From Rhopalosiphum padi (taxonomy: Eukaryota > Arthropoda > Insecta > Hemiptera > Aphididae), in NCBI RefSeq assembly GCF_020882245.1, contig NC_083599.1:77111745-77175744 (forward strand): DNA of 64,000 bases, written 5' to 3'. The stretch's first letter is position 1. Every line of letters starts with the position of its first letter. Made by a program: the position numbers and the translations under genes. Below are positions 46,600-58,960 of this stretch, piece by piece. Under the pieces are notes generated by a model, which was given only the letters and a program-made list of their open reading frames with translations, did not search any database and was not told the origin of the DNA.

Positions 46600-49500
46600 A
46601 AAAAACGTAAAAAAAAAGTCACCGTCGAAACTGTCCGCACTCCGCAGTGTCGCACTCATCCGAGCACGAAATAATGAGAGAAATTACCTTCATCTAATAC
46701 ATGGGAATTTTTTGTTGCTACATATTAATAATATGTTGTATAACATCGAGTCGACTGCCAATACCATATTATTATAATGTATAGTGTAATAATTATATTT
46801 TTATACTATTACTTATTGACACTAATGTCTATCTCAATAATTCAAAAAAATTGTTATTTGTGTACTGTTTATAATTGTATTTTCATTTTTTTGAAATATT
46901 AACTATTGGTGTATTCTAAAAACTACTTTTACCAGCAAATTGTAATTAAAAAAAGATGAATCTACCATGGGCCTGCCATTTGACGACGTTATTAACTACA
47001 ACATATGGCTTTAAAGTTTGGAAACACTCAAGCACAGTACTGATGTACGAAGAAGAACTAGATAAATTTCAGTAGATACATACATTTTTCGATTACAGCT
47101 ATAGTGTGCATTGTACATTAAATTTTCCAAAAGCAAACAACGCATATAAAAATATTAGTCCATTAAGTGAACAGTTGGTATCAATGATATTACAACACGA
47201 GTACAACCAAATAAATCAAATACAAACATTTAGTTTTGCAGCAAGGGCGGCCGATAGCAGCTGGTCGCCTAAAGTGAACGCGTTTGGAATGCCGAACTGT
47301 TGAATTCGAAACAGCAGGTGTTGGGTGGCTCGGACCCAGATTCTTAGATTTTGTGAACAAAAATAATTTTTATTACCTACACAATACTAAGGTCACATGT
47401 GTGTATGTATACAATATATTGTGTCTGCACCTGCACGGATCGTCCGACTATCATTTCTCTTCTTTTGTTTGGTATCTGAAAATAAACGGCTACATCGTCG
47501 AACATAACACAATAATGTATAATACTGTTCACGGGACGAATAAAAATGATAATTTAATAAATATTATTGTCCGAGCCAAGCAATGGATATTAGTAAACGC
47601 CCTCGTACCATTCCGCCGCCACTAACCGGCACACGCACAAAACACATTATCGTTGTAAATTCATATTATTGTTTTTATTTTTTTATTGTGTTAATGATAT
47701 GTGAAATACGTATCGGTGTGTCATCTACCGCCACCAGCTCGCTGATGCAAGTAAAGTAACACGGCCGTCGTAATTTTGTCTTTCTCCGCCTGTCGTTGCG
47801 AATAATATTACGTTTATACGAATCGCTGTTTTTGGGCTATTATATTATATTTTTTTTGCCATATCGAAAGCCCTAATCGCCGCTATTCTATTATTTTATT
47901 TTGTGTGCGAATCGCCATTGCTATTTATTCTATTATTATTATTATTGTGTGCGTGAATCGCCACTGTTATTTATTTACAACCTTCATATTATTATTTAAT
48001 TCGTGTATTGTGTGTGTATGTGAAATTATACATTATTTAGGATAGGAGAACGCTAGCTAGCCAGACTACGCTCCACAAAATTAGGAGTTTTTATTTACTT
48101 TCTGTTACTTATTTATTTGATGTATTGTTGGGCCAGAAGGGCCGTGCAGCTAACACATTTATAGTGGCGCCCATTATCTTCTTGCAGAATAAATAGAAAT
48201 AAAAATAAATAGCAATAAACTCACAGCTTTGTTGGTGCACTGCTGGCTAGCTGCTACCTATGCAGTATGCTTATACACTCAATAAATATATAATTATTAA
48301 TTACAATGATATAAATCAATAATAAAACAAGACAAATAATTGTGACGTAAAATATATATATATATAATAATATAATATGAACATTGCGTTTCATTCACAC
48401 GTATATAAAATATAAATAACCAACAAAATATGGCGATTAACACCCACACAATATAACATAAACAATTAGTTAAGAAAATACAGCGATTCCTGTATGTAAT
48501 ATGACAAATATAATATTTAATGGACTTTTTTAAAACGGTGACGCAACGACAAATATGGTGGCTGTGTTAATCTGCGCGCACGATGAGCCAGCGGCGATAG
48601 ATAACGTGCCGATACGTAAGCCGCATATTATATAACTCACGTTAAACACTAATAATTATAACAAAAATATTAAAACGAATTGAATATTGGCACTTGACAG
48701 TGAATGTGTGTGTGTATTGGTGGTGGCGACGTATTACCATGATTTACAAAAATAATAGGTATCGGGCGCCAACAGTTTCCTTACATAGAAATAGACGGTA
48801 AAGTTACGTTGTACATATTTTTTACTGCCTAAAACACTTAATAAAAAAAATTATATTTAGGTGTTTATCAAGAAGGTAAACAATTCCTAACTTGCAGTCA
48901 CCATCGCGCTTCTATGGTCATCTTAATTACGCAAATAGATTTATATAATTATAAATGTTGTTATGTAAATCTGCCATTACACATTACATTATCATTATGC
49001 TGTCGATTGTTTTAATAAATTATAATGGACATATTATAGTAATTTCGGCCCAAGAACTAATCACTATATATATACACGGAGTCCTTCTTTTGTAATCTAA
49101 TAGAAATTTAATTTTTGTTAAAGAATAGGTACCGAGCACATTTTAGACAACGCTAGGAGTATGTGTACCTGTAAAGTGTAAATAATATAGGGTTTACTCG
49201 TTTACACAATGGACAGAGGAAAAGGCACGATTTATAGTATGCTAGATACCGTACTTATAAACTATCTTGTTGAATGTCGACTTTGAAGATTAAAATCTAT
49301 TTATTATTTCCCCATTCCATAGGAAATTACCGCATGCCACAGAGTTGATTTCAGAACACACGAAATATCATAATATTATATTATATTGTTGAACAATATC
49401 TAAAACTGATTATTTATAAATTATTATATTTTCACTAGAATCGCATACAATATATGCTGACTACCTATCGATAAATACTTAATTGCGGCCCTAGTACTTA

Positions 49501-49790
49501 TAACGGTGTACACTATACGAAGTATGTGCCTTCACCGATCGCATACGTCGTTTTAGCCACGATCAATGGGGTGTTTGAGTTAATACGTGTAGTAAAAGCA
49601 AAAGAGTAAGATTTATTACAGATAGAATCCAATTTCGTACGATAACATTGAACGTTGAACAGTGTAGGTACGTTCGCCACTCATCTATATTGTATATATA
49701 TGCATTCCACGTTAGTATAATAAGGCATTGTCGTAATGCCTTCGACCGGTGGTAAGAACCAACACCACCGCCGCCATAGCAACTATAGTC
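46600..49790. other. Non-coding stretch with a possible LTR/PBS trace
   Basis: No supportable gene. Near 47630-48170 the composition changes (ATCGCC- and CTATTATTTT-type words). The stretch ends ...GCTAACACA just before TGGCGCCC (48165-48172), which looks like a Lys-type primer-binding site and hints at a solo LTR remnant. The region 48480-48800 has CpG-richer patches. All of this is weak. Confidence 0.3.
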
Positions 49791-49794
49791 CGTA

Positions 49795-49869
49795 CCACGA
49801 GAGAACGCATACGGCTGGCGCATCCAAATGATTGCGCTCCGTCGTACCAAGGCCAAATTTCCCCTACCA
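49795..49869. repeat. Extra left terminus of the Tc1/mariner family
   Basis: TA followed by CCACGAGAGAACGCATACGG at 49795 repeats the terminus of the adjacent full element in the same orientation, 77 bp before it. It ends where the complete element begins. Confidence 0.6.
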
Positions 49870-49871
49870 TA

Positions 49872-52122
49872 CCACCAGAGAACGCATACGGCAATCAGCT
49901 GATTAGTGTATACAGCGGCTCAAATAATTAAAATATTACGTGCTCGTGCAATCACGGATTCACGCATATTAATTGATGCGTATTACAAAATATTGGTTCA
50001 TATTATTATCGCGAGCAATAAAAAAAACATTTTTTCGGTTATAAAATTGCAAATAAGTATTTTATTAATTGCATTGTCAAAACAATATGTACAACAATAA
50101 AAAATACAAATAATAAATAATACTGCAGTAATATAGTCAAAAATAATAATTAAAAAATATAAATGTACAAAATCGTACTATAGGTTACAACTTAAGCCAT
50201 AGTCATAATTTAAAAAAAATATTAACTAAATTAAATTAAATTAAAATTAAATCATTTTACAATAAATGTTTTTTATTGTCAAATGATTTAATCGGAATCG
50301 AAGTCTGAACTTGTGTCACCTGTAATCGTTAAGACGTGTGATCCTTGTTCATCGTCCAGAAGTTGATCAGATATAACATCAATTTGACAAAATTTATCTT
50401 CTTCTTTTATTACATGGGCAACAAAATTTTTCCACATATCTGGAGTAACCTGTTCTACGCCTTCTTCCAATAGTTTACGAACATCTTGTAATTTGTTTGT
50501 CGTATTATTCGTACGGACATAATTTTTTACAGATGCCCACGCGAGCTCTATAGGGTTTAATTCACAATGATATGGGGGTAAACGTAACACAGTTTTATTG
50601 GCAGCCTTTGCTAATTCATCTATTACATATAGATCGTGCTGTGGCTTTAACTCTTGAACACGTTCCAATAATTGAGCTTTGACTTTTGTGTGATCAACTA
50701 TCTCACCTTTATTTTCGAGCCAGTTGATAATATCTACCTTCTTCCAGGATATGACAGGGCATGGATCCATCTTCACCGAATGATAAGACGCATTATCCAT
50801 GACGATCACAGCATTTTCGTTCAATAATGGTAAAATATTGTTGAACCACTCGTAAAAATTGGCACCGTTCATTTCGTCATGGTAATCTTGGGTATTTTTT
50901 TTTGACTCGAAGCAAAAGAAACCGCCAGCAACAAAGCCGTCTGATGACCCGATGTGCACAACAATGAGCCGCTTCCCCTTACCAGACGGTTCCTTTTGTC
51001 CAGTTGAAAGGCCCCGAAGAAATGCGTCCCTTGTCGATTTGACTGTTTTGTCCACCCATGTTCGTGTAGTAGTTTCGCCTGCATTTACCCATGTCTCATC
51101 TAAGTAATAGATTGGTCTACCTAACAGACGGTAATGTTTAATAGTTTCTAAATATCTTCGACGCCAACAGACAATATCATTACGTTCAATTAACGCGCTA
51201 TTCCGAGACTTACGAACATACTCGAAATTCAGATGTTTTAGAATTCTGTACAAGGACATTTTTGAAAAATTCGGTAAACTGTCATCTTCGTTTATTACTG
51301 TTAACATTTTATTTAAAGTCGGGATTTCACGGCTGTGCCAAAACTGATGCACTTTTTGCCTGATAGCATTTTGGTTGAACTCGTCAATTTTATCTGTTAC
51401 CTTCGGTCTGATTTTGGTCTTGTTTGGTGATGTTACAATTCCTTTGTTGCGATATTCTGACAGAGTAACGCTCACAGTCCGTTGTCCGACACCACTTTCT
51501 TCGGATATATTTTTTATGACTTCTTTTGCCGTCAATTTTGGCCCATGTCCAGTTGATTGTTGCGCCATTTTGGTTTTATACAAATTGACAATCATCATTT
51601 TTTGACCAGAGCCAACAAACTAAAATAACAGTTGCATTAGTATAATATAATATAGAATAGTATATTATATATAAAAAAAAATAGTAAAATATAATATAAT
51701 ACAGTCATAATAATTAAAATGATTCTTACTTTTCCACGGGGGTTTCTTTTCTTTGGTGAATCTGCAGTTCCCCCTTGAATGGCCGTGTTATCACTACCTT
51801 GTTGACTCATTTTGCATAAAATAAATTAAAATAGACAACGGACAGTCAAAATAAAACAGAATGCAAACACTGGCGTAAAAAAAAAATTAAAATAATTCAA
51901 GATTCTCGGTAAAAAAGAAACAAGACAGTAGCGTAAACGACGAATCAACAGTTGTCAGTTACGTTGTTGACAACAACCAGTCTGTATACATGTGCGCCAA
52001 CTGAAAACCGAATAGCTCCGATAGCGAACGACGAGTTTCGGCTTTAGACTGCTTAAGGGAGGGGGACGCTCATGCGTGAAAACGACGAGTTTTGGTCGGC
52101 CGCCGTATGCGTTCTCTCGTGG
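49872..52122 (-). mobile_element. Tc1/mariner-type transposon, apparently complete
   Basis: Left end CCACCAGAGAACGCATACGG (49872) and right end, inverted, CCACGAGAGAACGCATACGG (52122), each flanked by TA. Length 2251 bp, with one intact two-exon transposase on the minus strand. With matching ends, a TA duplication and an open transposase, this is the best candidate for a still-active element in the window. Confidence 0.85.
50288..51810 (-). CDS. IS630-Tc1-mariner transposase, DD82E spacing, intact
   Basis: Two exons: 51810-51730 (27 residues, MSQQGSDNTAIQGG, then KKRNPRGK) and 51619-50288, phase 0, total 470 residues. The intron has a GTAAG donor and TTTTAG acceptor. The splice adds FVGSGQKMMIV before the ATG at 51598, giving a continuous N-terminal HTH region. 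A second HTH follows (FSKMSLYRILKHLNFEY). Catalytic residues: D201 (YYLDETW), D302 (VMDNASYHS) and E385 (CELNPIELAW). The spacing between the second Asp and the Glu is 82 residues instead of the usual 34-39, because of an inserted ~45-residue helical segment (KVKAQLLERVQEL). I recall a DD82E family called Sailor, but assign it only tentatively. It cuts and pastes at TA dinucleotides. Confidence 0.9.
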
Positions 52123-52142
52123 TATAGACTTTATAGGTGGCT

Positions 52143-52149
52143 TATAAAA
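52143..52149 (+). promoter_or_regulatory. TATA box candidate of the 52.3-56.4 kb gene
   Basis: TATAAAA lies 142 bp before the ATG at 52291 and only 20 bp after the end of the Tc1/mariner element. The sequence between is GC-richer than average (GAGCGCGGCACGCCC), as expected for a promoter and 5' UTR. Prediction only. Confidence 0.4.
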
Positions 52150-52290
52150 CGCATGTAAGAGCGCGGCACGCCCTCAGTGTACCACGGTTCGTTTTTCGAT
52201 TCACTTTTGCGTTGTGCGTTATCATGAAGTCCATAAAAAAATCATTGTGCATTTTTTTTTTTCATCACATTCTCTTTGGTAGCAGTCGAG

Positions 52291-55200
52291 ATGATCGAAG
52301 ATCCTTTGTCAGAGAACATAAAACAGGAAGGTGAGTAATAATCAATGTGTATCAATTAAATAATAATTACTCAGACTCCGTGGCGTCGTAGATTTGTAAC
52401 GAAAAAAAAATGTTAATTATTATAATTATTATTTTATATTTGTTTTAATTTATCATAACAATTATGCTATAAATCTAGTTTACGGCCCAAGCTCGTTTTC
52501 AATTTTTTTTTTCGAAATGTGTGTTTTAAGGCACCGAATTTGAATATGTTTGAAAAAATTGTCGCTCTTTTTTATTACGGAAGTTATACCAAAAAACCGG
52601 AAAACCAATGTTTTTTTTGAAATATCATGGTATTCTCAATAAAAATAATAAAAAACTACTTTTTTTAAAGTGTGTTTTTGTACGTTGAAATTTTTGAAGC
52701 AATCTGCACATTTTGGATAATGTACTTACTTTTTATGATATACCAAAAATACTGGAAAACAATTGAATTTTTTAAATATCGTAGTATACTCGATAAAAAT
52801 AATATAAAGCTAAATTTTTCACTGATTTTTTTGTGGAAAAAGTGTGTTTTTGTACGCTGAAGTTTTTGAAGGAAAACAATTTATTTGTTTGCGAGTAATC
52901 GCAATGAGCGATTGACTCAATACAGTTTCGAGATGCGCTCAAAATGCATTTGATTTTACCCAGTAACTTATTTTAGGTGGTTTTGCATAGCAAATCGAGG
53001 AAAATTTTTTTTTTTTAAACAGTGAACAACACGATTGTCTGTATGAGTATTCAAAACACAGAAATATACTGGAATTTTTTTTCAATAATCAACAATTTAA
53101 AAATGTGGAAAAAATCGAGGATACCACGATATTTAAAAAGAATCAATTGTTTTCCTGTATTTTTGGTATATCATGAATAGTAAGTACAATAGCCAAAATG
53201 TGATTGCTTCAAAAAATCAATTGTTTTCCAGTTTGGTATAACTTCAGTAATAAAAGAGCGACAATTCTTTCAAACACATTCAAATTCAGTCTCTTAAAAC
53301 ACACATTTTGAAATAAAAAAAATTAGAAAACGATATTGGGCGTAAACTATAGATTTGTTCCAAATTAATTAACTTACAATTATTACTACCATGATTGTTA
53401 TAATTCATTATTATTTGATTAATATCTTACAATTTTAATCCTCAAACATATAATAATAATAATACGGATAATATAGTATACAATATAAAGGGTATAAAAA
53501 GGATTTGGTGGGGGATTTTGAAAATTTGATAAGCATATTAACTGGCTTCTAATATAATAAACCTATCTGGTTGGTTTCACCATTTTATTTCGATAGTGAA
53601 GTGACACTACCATGTATTATAACTTTACTACTTTGGTTATAACCTACTTTTTGATCATTGTAACAACATAGGTGGTGACATTATCTCACTAACACAATTA
53701 TATATGCATGTAAAATAAACGAAAACAAAAGTATAACACGCTTAAATGAATTAATTGTCTTTATATGTGTTGCAGCCCAGAACAGTTTAAATGGCAATCT
53801 ATGTCCTCCACTTGGATTAAGGGTACCATTTGAAATTGCTATTATACAAGCAGCGAAGAAATTGTTCGGATGCACTTACTTAGAGCGCAATACGAGTATA
53901 AGCTCAGCTCCAATATTTAATTTGTGGCTTGAACGTCCTGTGATAATCGGCAAACATGGACATTGTAAAAATGTTAATAGTACGTATAACGAATTATTAT
54001 TATTGATGCAAGCAATTTCGTCAATGAAGTCCTTGACAATTATTATATATCTATATTATATTGTTTTTTTAAAGATACTTATAACAATCGTGATTTAAGA
54101 TATACCAATATTTGTAGAGATATAATATGTTACTTACTAAATTTTGAGAAATAATGTACTCTCAAGATAGATAACGTCCCGCTCCACTACTCACTTACGG
54201 ACAATTATAACTATCATAACTAGATATAACTAGAGATAATTTTTAAATCACAAAAATGTTGTTATAAGTTAAACGATATCAAATATCAAAATATTGTTGC
54301 TTTTTTATAAACTTTCTCTTATAATATTATAATCCTCAATAATCCTCCCGTATACAAAACCACTTAGGCAGTAATACGTCTCGTGTGGGATGTACACACG
54401 CGCGATATCGCGCTCACTGCTCTACACAGGTTAAACATAAACATAACTATAATAATTTCTGAATAAAATATTTATCAAACTAATGTGTTTGTACTCCATC
54501 AGATATGGACCACTTTCTTTTTGAGTGTGTATCAAAAAGGGTACCGACTACGAATGACGAGATTGATAAAGGCTGGACTTATATAATTCTGTTAGATCAT
54601 ACTAATTCCAACTCAAATAAAAATTACAACGACCTGGTATACAGATGTGCAGTGAGTATATTATTTGTAAATTGTATTTATTAATTAATGGCTTGGGGGT
54701 GAACATGCGGAGATCATTTTTATCACGTAGGTTATTCATTTATTCACGGGTGATTCGTGATATAATACGTATTGTTAGAAATATATTTTATTTTTTCAGC
54801 GAGTACAAAATTATTACAGAAATAGATACAAACAAGCAAAATAATATTATAATAATATTATTATAATTCACTTAAAAAGTGAAGCCGGATATATCAAAAT
54901 AGTAGAAATGTGTACCACTAGCAAACAATAACTATGAACATTGTTGAAATGTTTTAATTTATAATTTTTGAAATTAATAGGATAATATATACCTACATAA
55001 AAATGAAACAAATGCTATTCACGGGTTTCATCATCGACACAATAATTATGTTTAGTTTTTTTTAGATACAAAATAATTATAATATGTTAAGTTTAATATG
55101 ATATACATATAATCGTCAACAAACATCAACCAATAACTATCCCTATGCCTTTTAGAAAATAAATTTTAAACGGAATGATAAATTCCAATGGTATCTTGAT

Positions 55201-56443
55201 AATTATTCATCGCTGTCTTTACACTAATATTATTCGTATTTAGCTTTAATATTACTGTCCAATCTGTAGGTCAAAATTTCAGCTTCGTCGATAACTGTTG
55301 ATGAGGATGAATTTCAGTGTACCTGAATTTAAATATATTTTAAGTTACGATTGATTTACTATACATTTCTCTAATTATATTTTACGGTTCGGCCTACAGG
55401 TGTACGATGTGCATGATGGTCGTGCTGAGGGAGTAAAAATAATTCGGATGGCGATCAGCGCGCCAAGCCGAGGCCAATTTAACAAAAGTCAATGCCAAAG
55501 TCTATCAAAAACTATGGGAAAATATGACCTACCAGAGATTCCAGAGGGGCGGCGAACTTGGCCTGATGGGTCTATGTATTTGTATTTGGTTGGAAAGCCA
55601 CCCCGTGATGAACCCCCTAAAAAGAAAGACGTAATCGTTAAATACCCTTCCAGTCGTCAAACAACTACAACGAAACCTATAATAACTTCAAGGTATATTA
55701 AATAATGGTTATAATACTATTTTAACAATTTAATATAATTTAGTTAAATTGCAAATTTGTAAAATGTCTCAACTGCCAAATAGTATAATGTTTGTTTTAA
55801 AATATTCAGTTTTTTTAAACCATAATTTTAAATTTTTTTGACAGTTAGGTATATACATTTTTTAGATTCTGAACGGAGCGATTAATGTGTTGATTTTACA
55901 TTGAAATTTCCGATTTATGTATTGTACAATTTTTGAGTAAAAAAATTCAAAATTGAATTCAAAATTTCTTGTGTTTCTTTACTAAAAATTAAAAATTAGT
56001 TCGATATCACGTTTATTTTTATAAGTAATTATAATGTTTTATTATAATAATTTGTCCACTTATGTTTCTTCTTATTAAGAAACTATTTAAAAGATTTAAC
56101 ACACCTATTGCAATTAAATAGACAATAACGAGGTACATGTAATACTTTTTACATAGTAGAGGGATTCTCTGATTAGTATTAATAATTATAATATTAAACA
56201 ATCACTATGAGTACTGGGAATTTATAAATGAAATATATATATAACATTTTATTATCAGAATGTACATAGTATTCAAATAACACATAGGTATCTTTATTTT
56301 CATTGTCTAAAAATCAATTTTATTATAATGTATTTTACAGTGATAAGAAGAATGCAATAACAACAACCACAACTACAACAACAACAACAACTGAAATGCC
56401 AGAAGATTTTAATTTTTATGTGGGCCAACCACCAGAATGGTAA
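52291..56443 (+). CDS. Unrecognised five-exon gene, 262 residues
   Basis: Exons 52291-52330, 53776-53979, 54503-54651, 55400-55692 and 56341-56443 have GT-AG borders and sum to 789 nt (262 residues plus stop). The start MIEDPLSENIKQE is acidic. Exon 2 encodes an ordered-looking segment (VPFEIAIIQAAKKLFGC, ERPVIIGKHGHCKN). Exon 3 has FLFECVSKRVP and GWTYIILLDHT. Exon 4 has VYDVHDGRAEGVKIIRM and PDGSMYLYLVGKPP. The last exon begins with a run of ten Thr and ends VGQPPEW. No signal peptide or membrane segment is evident. I do not recognise the family, and the first exon is inferred from position. A foldback element occupies intron 1. A poly(A) signal AATAAA lies at 56776. Confidence 0.65.
52478..53347. 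mobile_element. Foldback element with ~400-bp inverted arms
   Basis: Ends GTTTACGGCCCAAGCTCG (52478) and, inverted, GTTTACGCCCAATATCG (53347), flanked by TA. The inner arms stay complementary over several hundred bases (AAAACACACATTTTG, GGTATAACTTC, TTTTTGGTATATCAT). The centre near 52870-53010 holds GGTGGTTTTGCATAGCAAAT. Non-coding, 870 bp. It sits in intron 1 of the 262-residue gene. Confidence 0.8.
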
Positions 56444-58394
56444 AATTTATAAAATAGATTAATCTTAGAGCAATTGTTATCTATATTAGTACATATTATT
56501 CATATTATAAATATTTAATTATTCGTAATACAATTGATATAGAATTAAAATTAAATTATCAAAATTATCAGTAGAAAGTTACGGTATCAGTACGGTCGAA
56601 AGTATATTTTTTTTATGTTTCAAATGTTTTTTTAATTTACTCTTTTCATTATGATCTGGGATAAATGTTGTATATTTTATATGTCTTTTAGTCTACAATA
56701 TTTTCTGAATTCCATGTAGTTTTGAATACTGTGAATGCGGCTTCATTGTATAGCCAAACTGATATGTCCATTCCTAATAAATTGTCTGTATGAGTACTAT
56801 ATAAATACTTTATTATTTATAAAAAAATTTAATTAATTAATTTTCTGAAAAAAAAATATGTAAATATAGCAATACAATATAGGTATGTATAATATGGATG
56901 CCATCATCATAAATAATGTGAAAAAAAATGTAGGGTTACTTAAATTGTATTTCAAAAACCTACTATTTGTGTAAATAGCATAATATTGACTTTTTGTATA
57001 TTCTGTGTAGGTAACTCTCTGACAAGTTGATTCTTGAAGTACATTGGTGAATTAATCGGTTAGTTGGAATGTTCCTGTAGCAAAAATATTACATTCAAGT
57101 TTCCAGATGTAATCTAATATAAACAAAAACGTTTACAAAAAATATAAGTTATTTTGTACATATATAATTTTATAACTTTTTTTATGCACAAGACACAATA
57201 AGTCTCCCAATTCTATTATTCTGATATATTGTTATGTATTTAAATAATCGAATGTGAGGTGAACTTTTGTCACTGAATAATATTAATAATTTATAATTTA
57301 TATGATTAAAATTCTAAATTTATTACACTTCATTATTAACTATAAAATGTCTTATGAAGCACTACCTAGAGTAAAAGTATCAAATACTTTTTTTTCACAC
57401 TAGTAACTAAATGTATTTATATTAAGTACTTTAGTAAAAAGCCTTTAACACAATGCTTTTTAATTAATTTATTCTTTTTAGTTTAATATACATTTTCTAT
57501 ATCCAATCTCTATTTATGTTAAATAAAAAATATGTTTCTGTACTCTGTACAATATGTTTTAATGTTTCGGGTACTTTTTTTTGTTAGACATTTTTCATAG
57601 AGTTATGATGTATAATACCTGATATATTACTTATGGAATTAAATTGTGGAATGAAATTATTTTGTCCTACTTAATATTTCCATGTGAACAATGTTAGTAA
57701 CTGTAGTAAGAATAATAATAATAACAATTTATACCAAGGTTAGGTTAATATATAAATTAATATCAACTTAGTTATAAGTTAGTATTACCGTAAATGCGAG
57801 TACTGTAAGTAACACATACTTTAGGTTAATATGCTACTTTATTTGTATATAGTGAAACAACAATATAGGTTATACAGATTTAATGTAGGAATATATTTTA
57901 TTAATACATCAGTTAACATTGTTAACAATAAATATTCAATTTATAAATTGCACTGTAATAATTATTTACGGATGGTATGATAAATTAATATGCTTGTTTA
58001 TTATTTAAATATACATAAATTAATCTTATATAAATTACAAAATAAATTTATTTGGTGAGATTTTTAAAATGTTTTATATAGGAATTGGGGATGTTTCCAT
58101 AAATAATCATGTTACAGTATCAATAAATATAATTCAATCGAGATAGTACCTATTATACATTGTACTAAATAACATTCTTTTTTCTTGTAATTACAAATAA
58201 AATATTGTTAATAAGTTATTAATAATAACTAATGTGTTATCAATCTTAAGTAAAATAAAATGTATTCCTTCAAATTGTATTGTATTTTTTTAATATAGCA
58301 GTAAATTGTTTTTTTACAAAACTCAAATAAATTAAATTACTAAATAATTTAGATACTTTCTTTTTTCAAATACAATTATTTATAGTTTAATAAC
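56444..58394. other. Non-coding stretch downstream of the unrecognised gene
   Basis: AT-rich throughout; no gene, array or clear transposon terminus seen apart from the poly(A) signal at 56776. Confidence 0.5.
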
Positions 58395-58423
58395 GAGCTT
58401 GGGCCGTAAACTAGATTTGTTCC
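58395..58423. repeat. Solo terminus of the foldback family
   Basis: CGAGCTTGGGCCGTAAACTA followed by GATTTGTTCC matches the inverted end of the element at 52478-53347, including ATTTGTTCCAA shared with its right flank. No partner end is visible nearby. Confidence 0.5.
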
Positions 58424-58559
58424 AATTATTTCTAAATTTCCTATTACAAAAAAATGTATGAGATAATTCACTAAATTACCATACATGATGCTTTCAGTGT
58501 TACAGTTAAAAAATAATAATATTAGCAACATATAATGTTAATAATAATTTTATAATTTC

Positions 58560-58960
58560 TAAGAAACCTCATGAAGGCCCCGACGCTCGTAGACGTCGAG
58601 GGTACACATTTACAATCATAACTCATTACGTATAATTTTTTATTATTATATAGAAAAATGTAGTACTCACATACCGGCCGGATATAAAAATACATATATT
58701 TACAAACAAAAAACACGAACACCACGTCACTCATCGTTGTTGCCTACTCGGCATATCCGCCGGGAATCCTAGATTGGAATTTGAGATTGGGCGTACTTGC
58801 TGACCATCTAGTCAGAGCAAAGGAACGGGAGTGGTTTTTTTTCTAAATATATCGGCAGTTGCCAGCAGCCACGTCGCGCGTAGGGCTTCGCGCTTGATAA
58901 CGGCATCAACAGAGTAACTGTAGGCGCGCGGCGCGACATGCTAGGATTAGAGTTTAACTT
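58560..58960. other. CpG-rich island
   Basis: Unusually GC- and CpG-rich for the window (CGACGCTCGTAGACGTCGAG, CACGTCGCGCGTAGGGC, GGCGCGCGGCGCGAC). A small minus-strand frame (58734-58522) here has no recognisable domain. Possibly a promoter or first non-coding exon of a gene outside the view. Confidence 0.35.

Noticed and set aside
47106..47625. Two plus-strand frames of 65 and 113 residues
   Set aside because: No domain, no splice continuity, and composition like the flanking non-coding DNA.
55866..55990. Block starting GATTCTGAACGGAGCGAT, reminiscent of a dispersed hemipteran repeat
   Set aside because: Only memory-based resemblance, no ends and no second convincing copy in the window (the stretch at 37289 shares just a few bases).
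58522..58734. 70-residue minus-strand frame in the CpG-rich island
   Set aside because: Hydrophobic, low-complexity translation with no domain; more likely non-coding.
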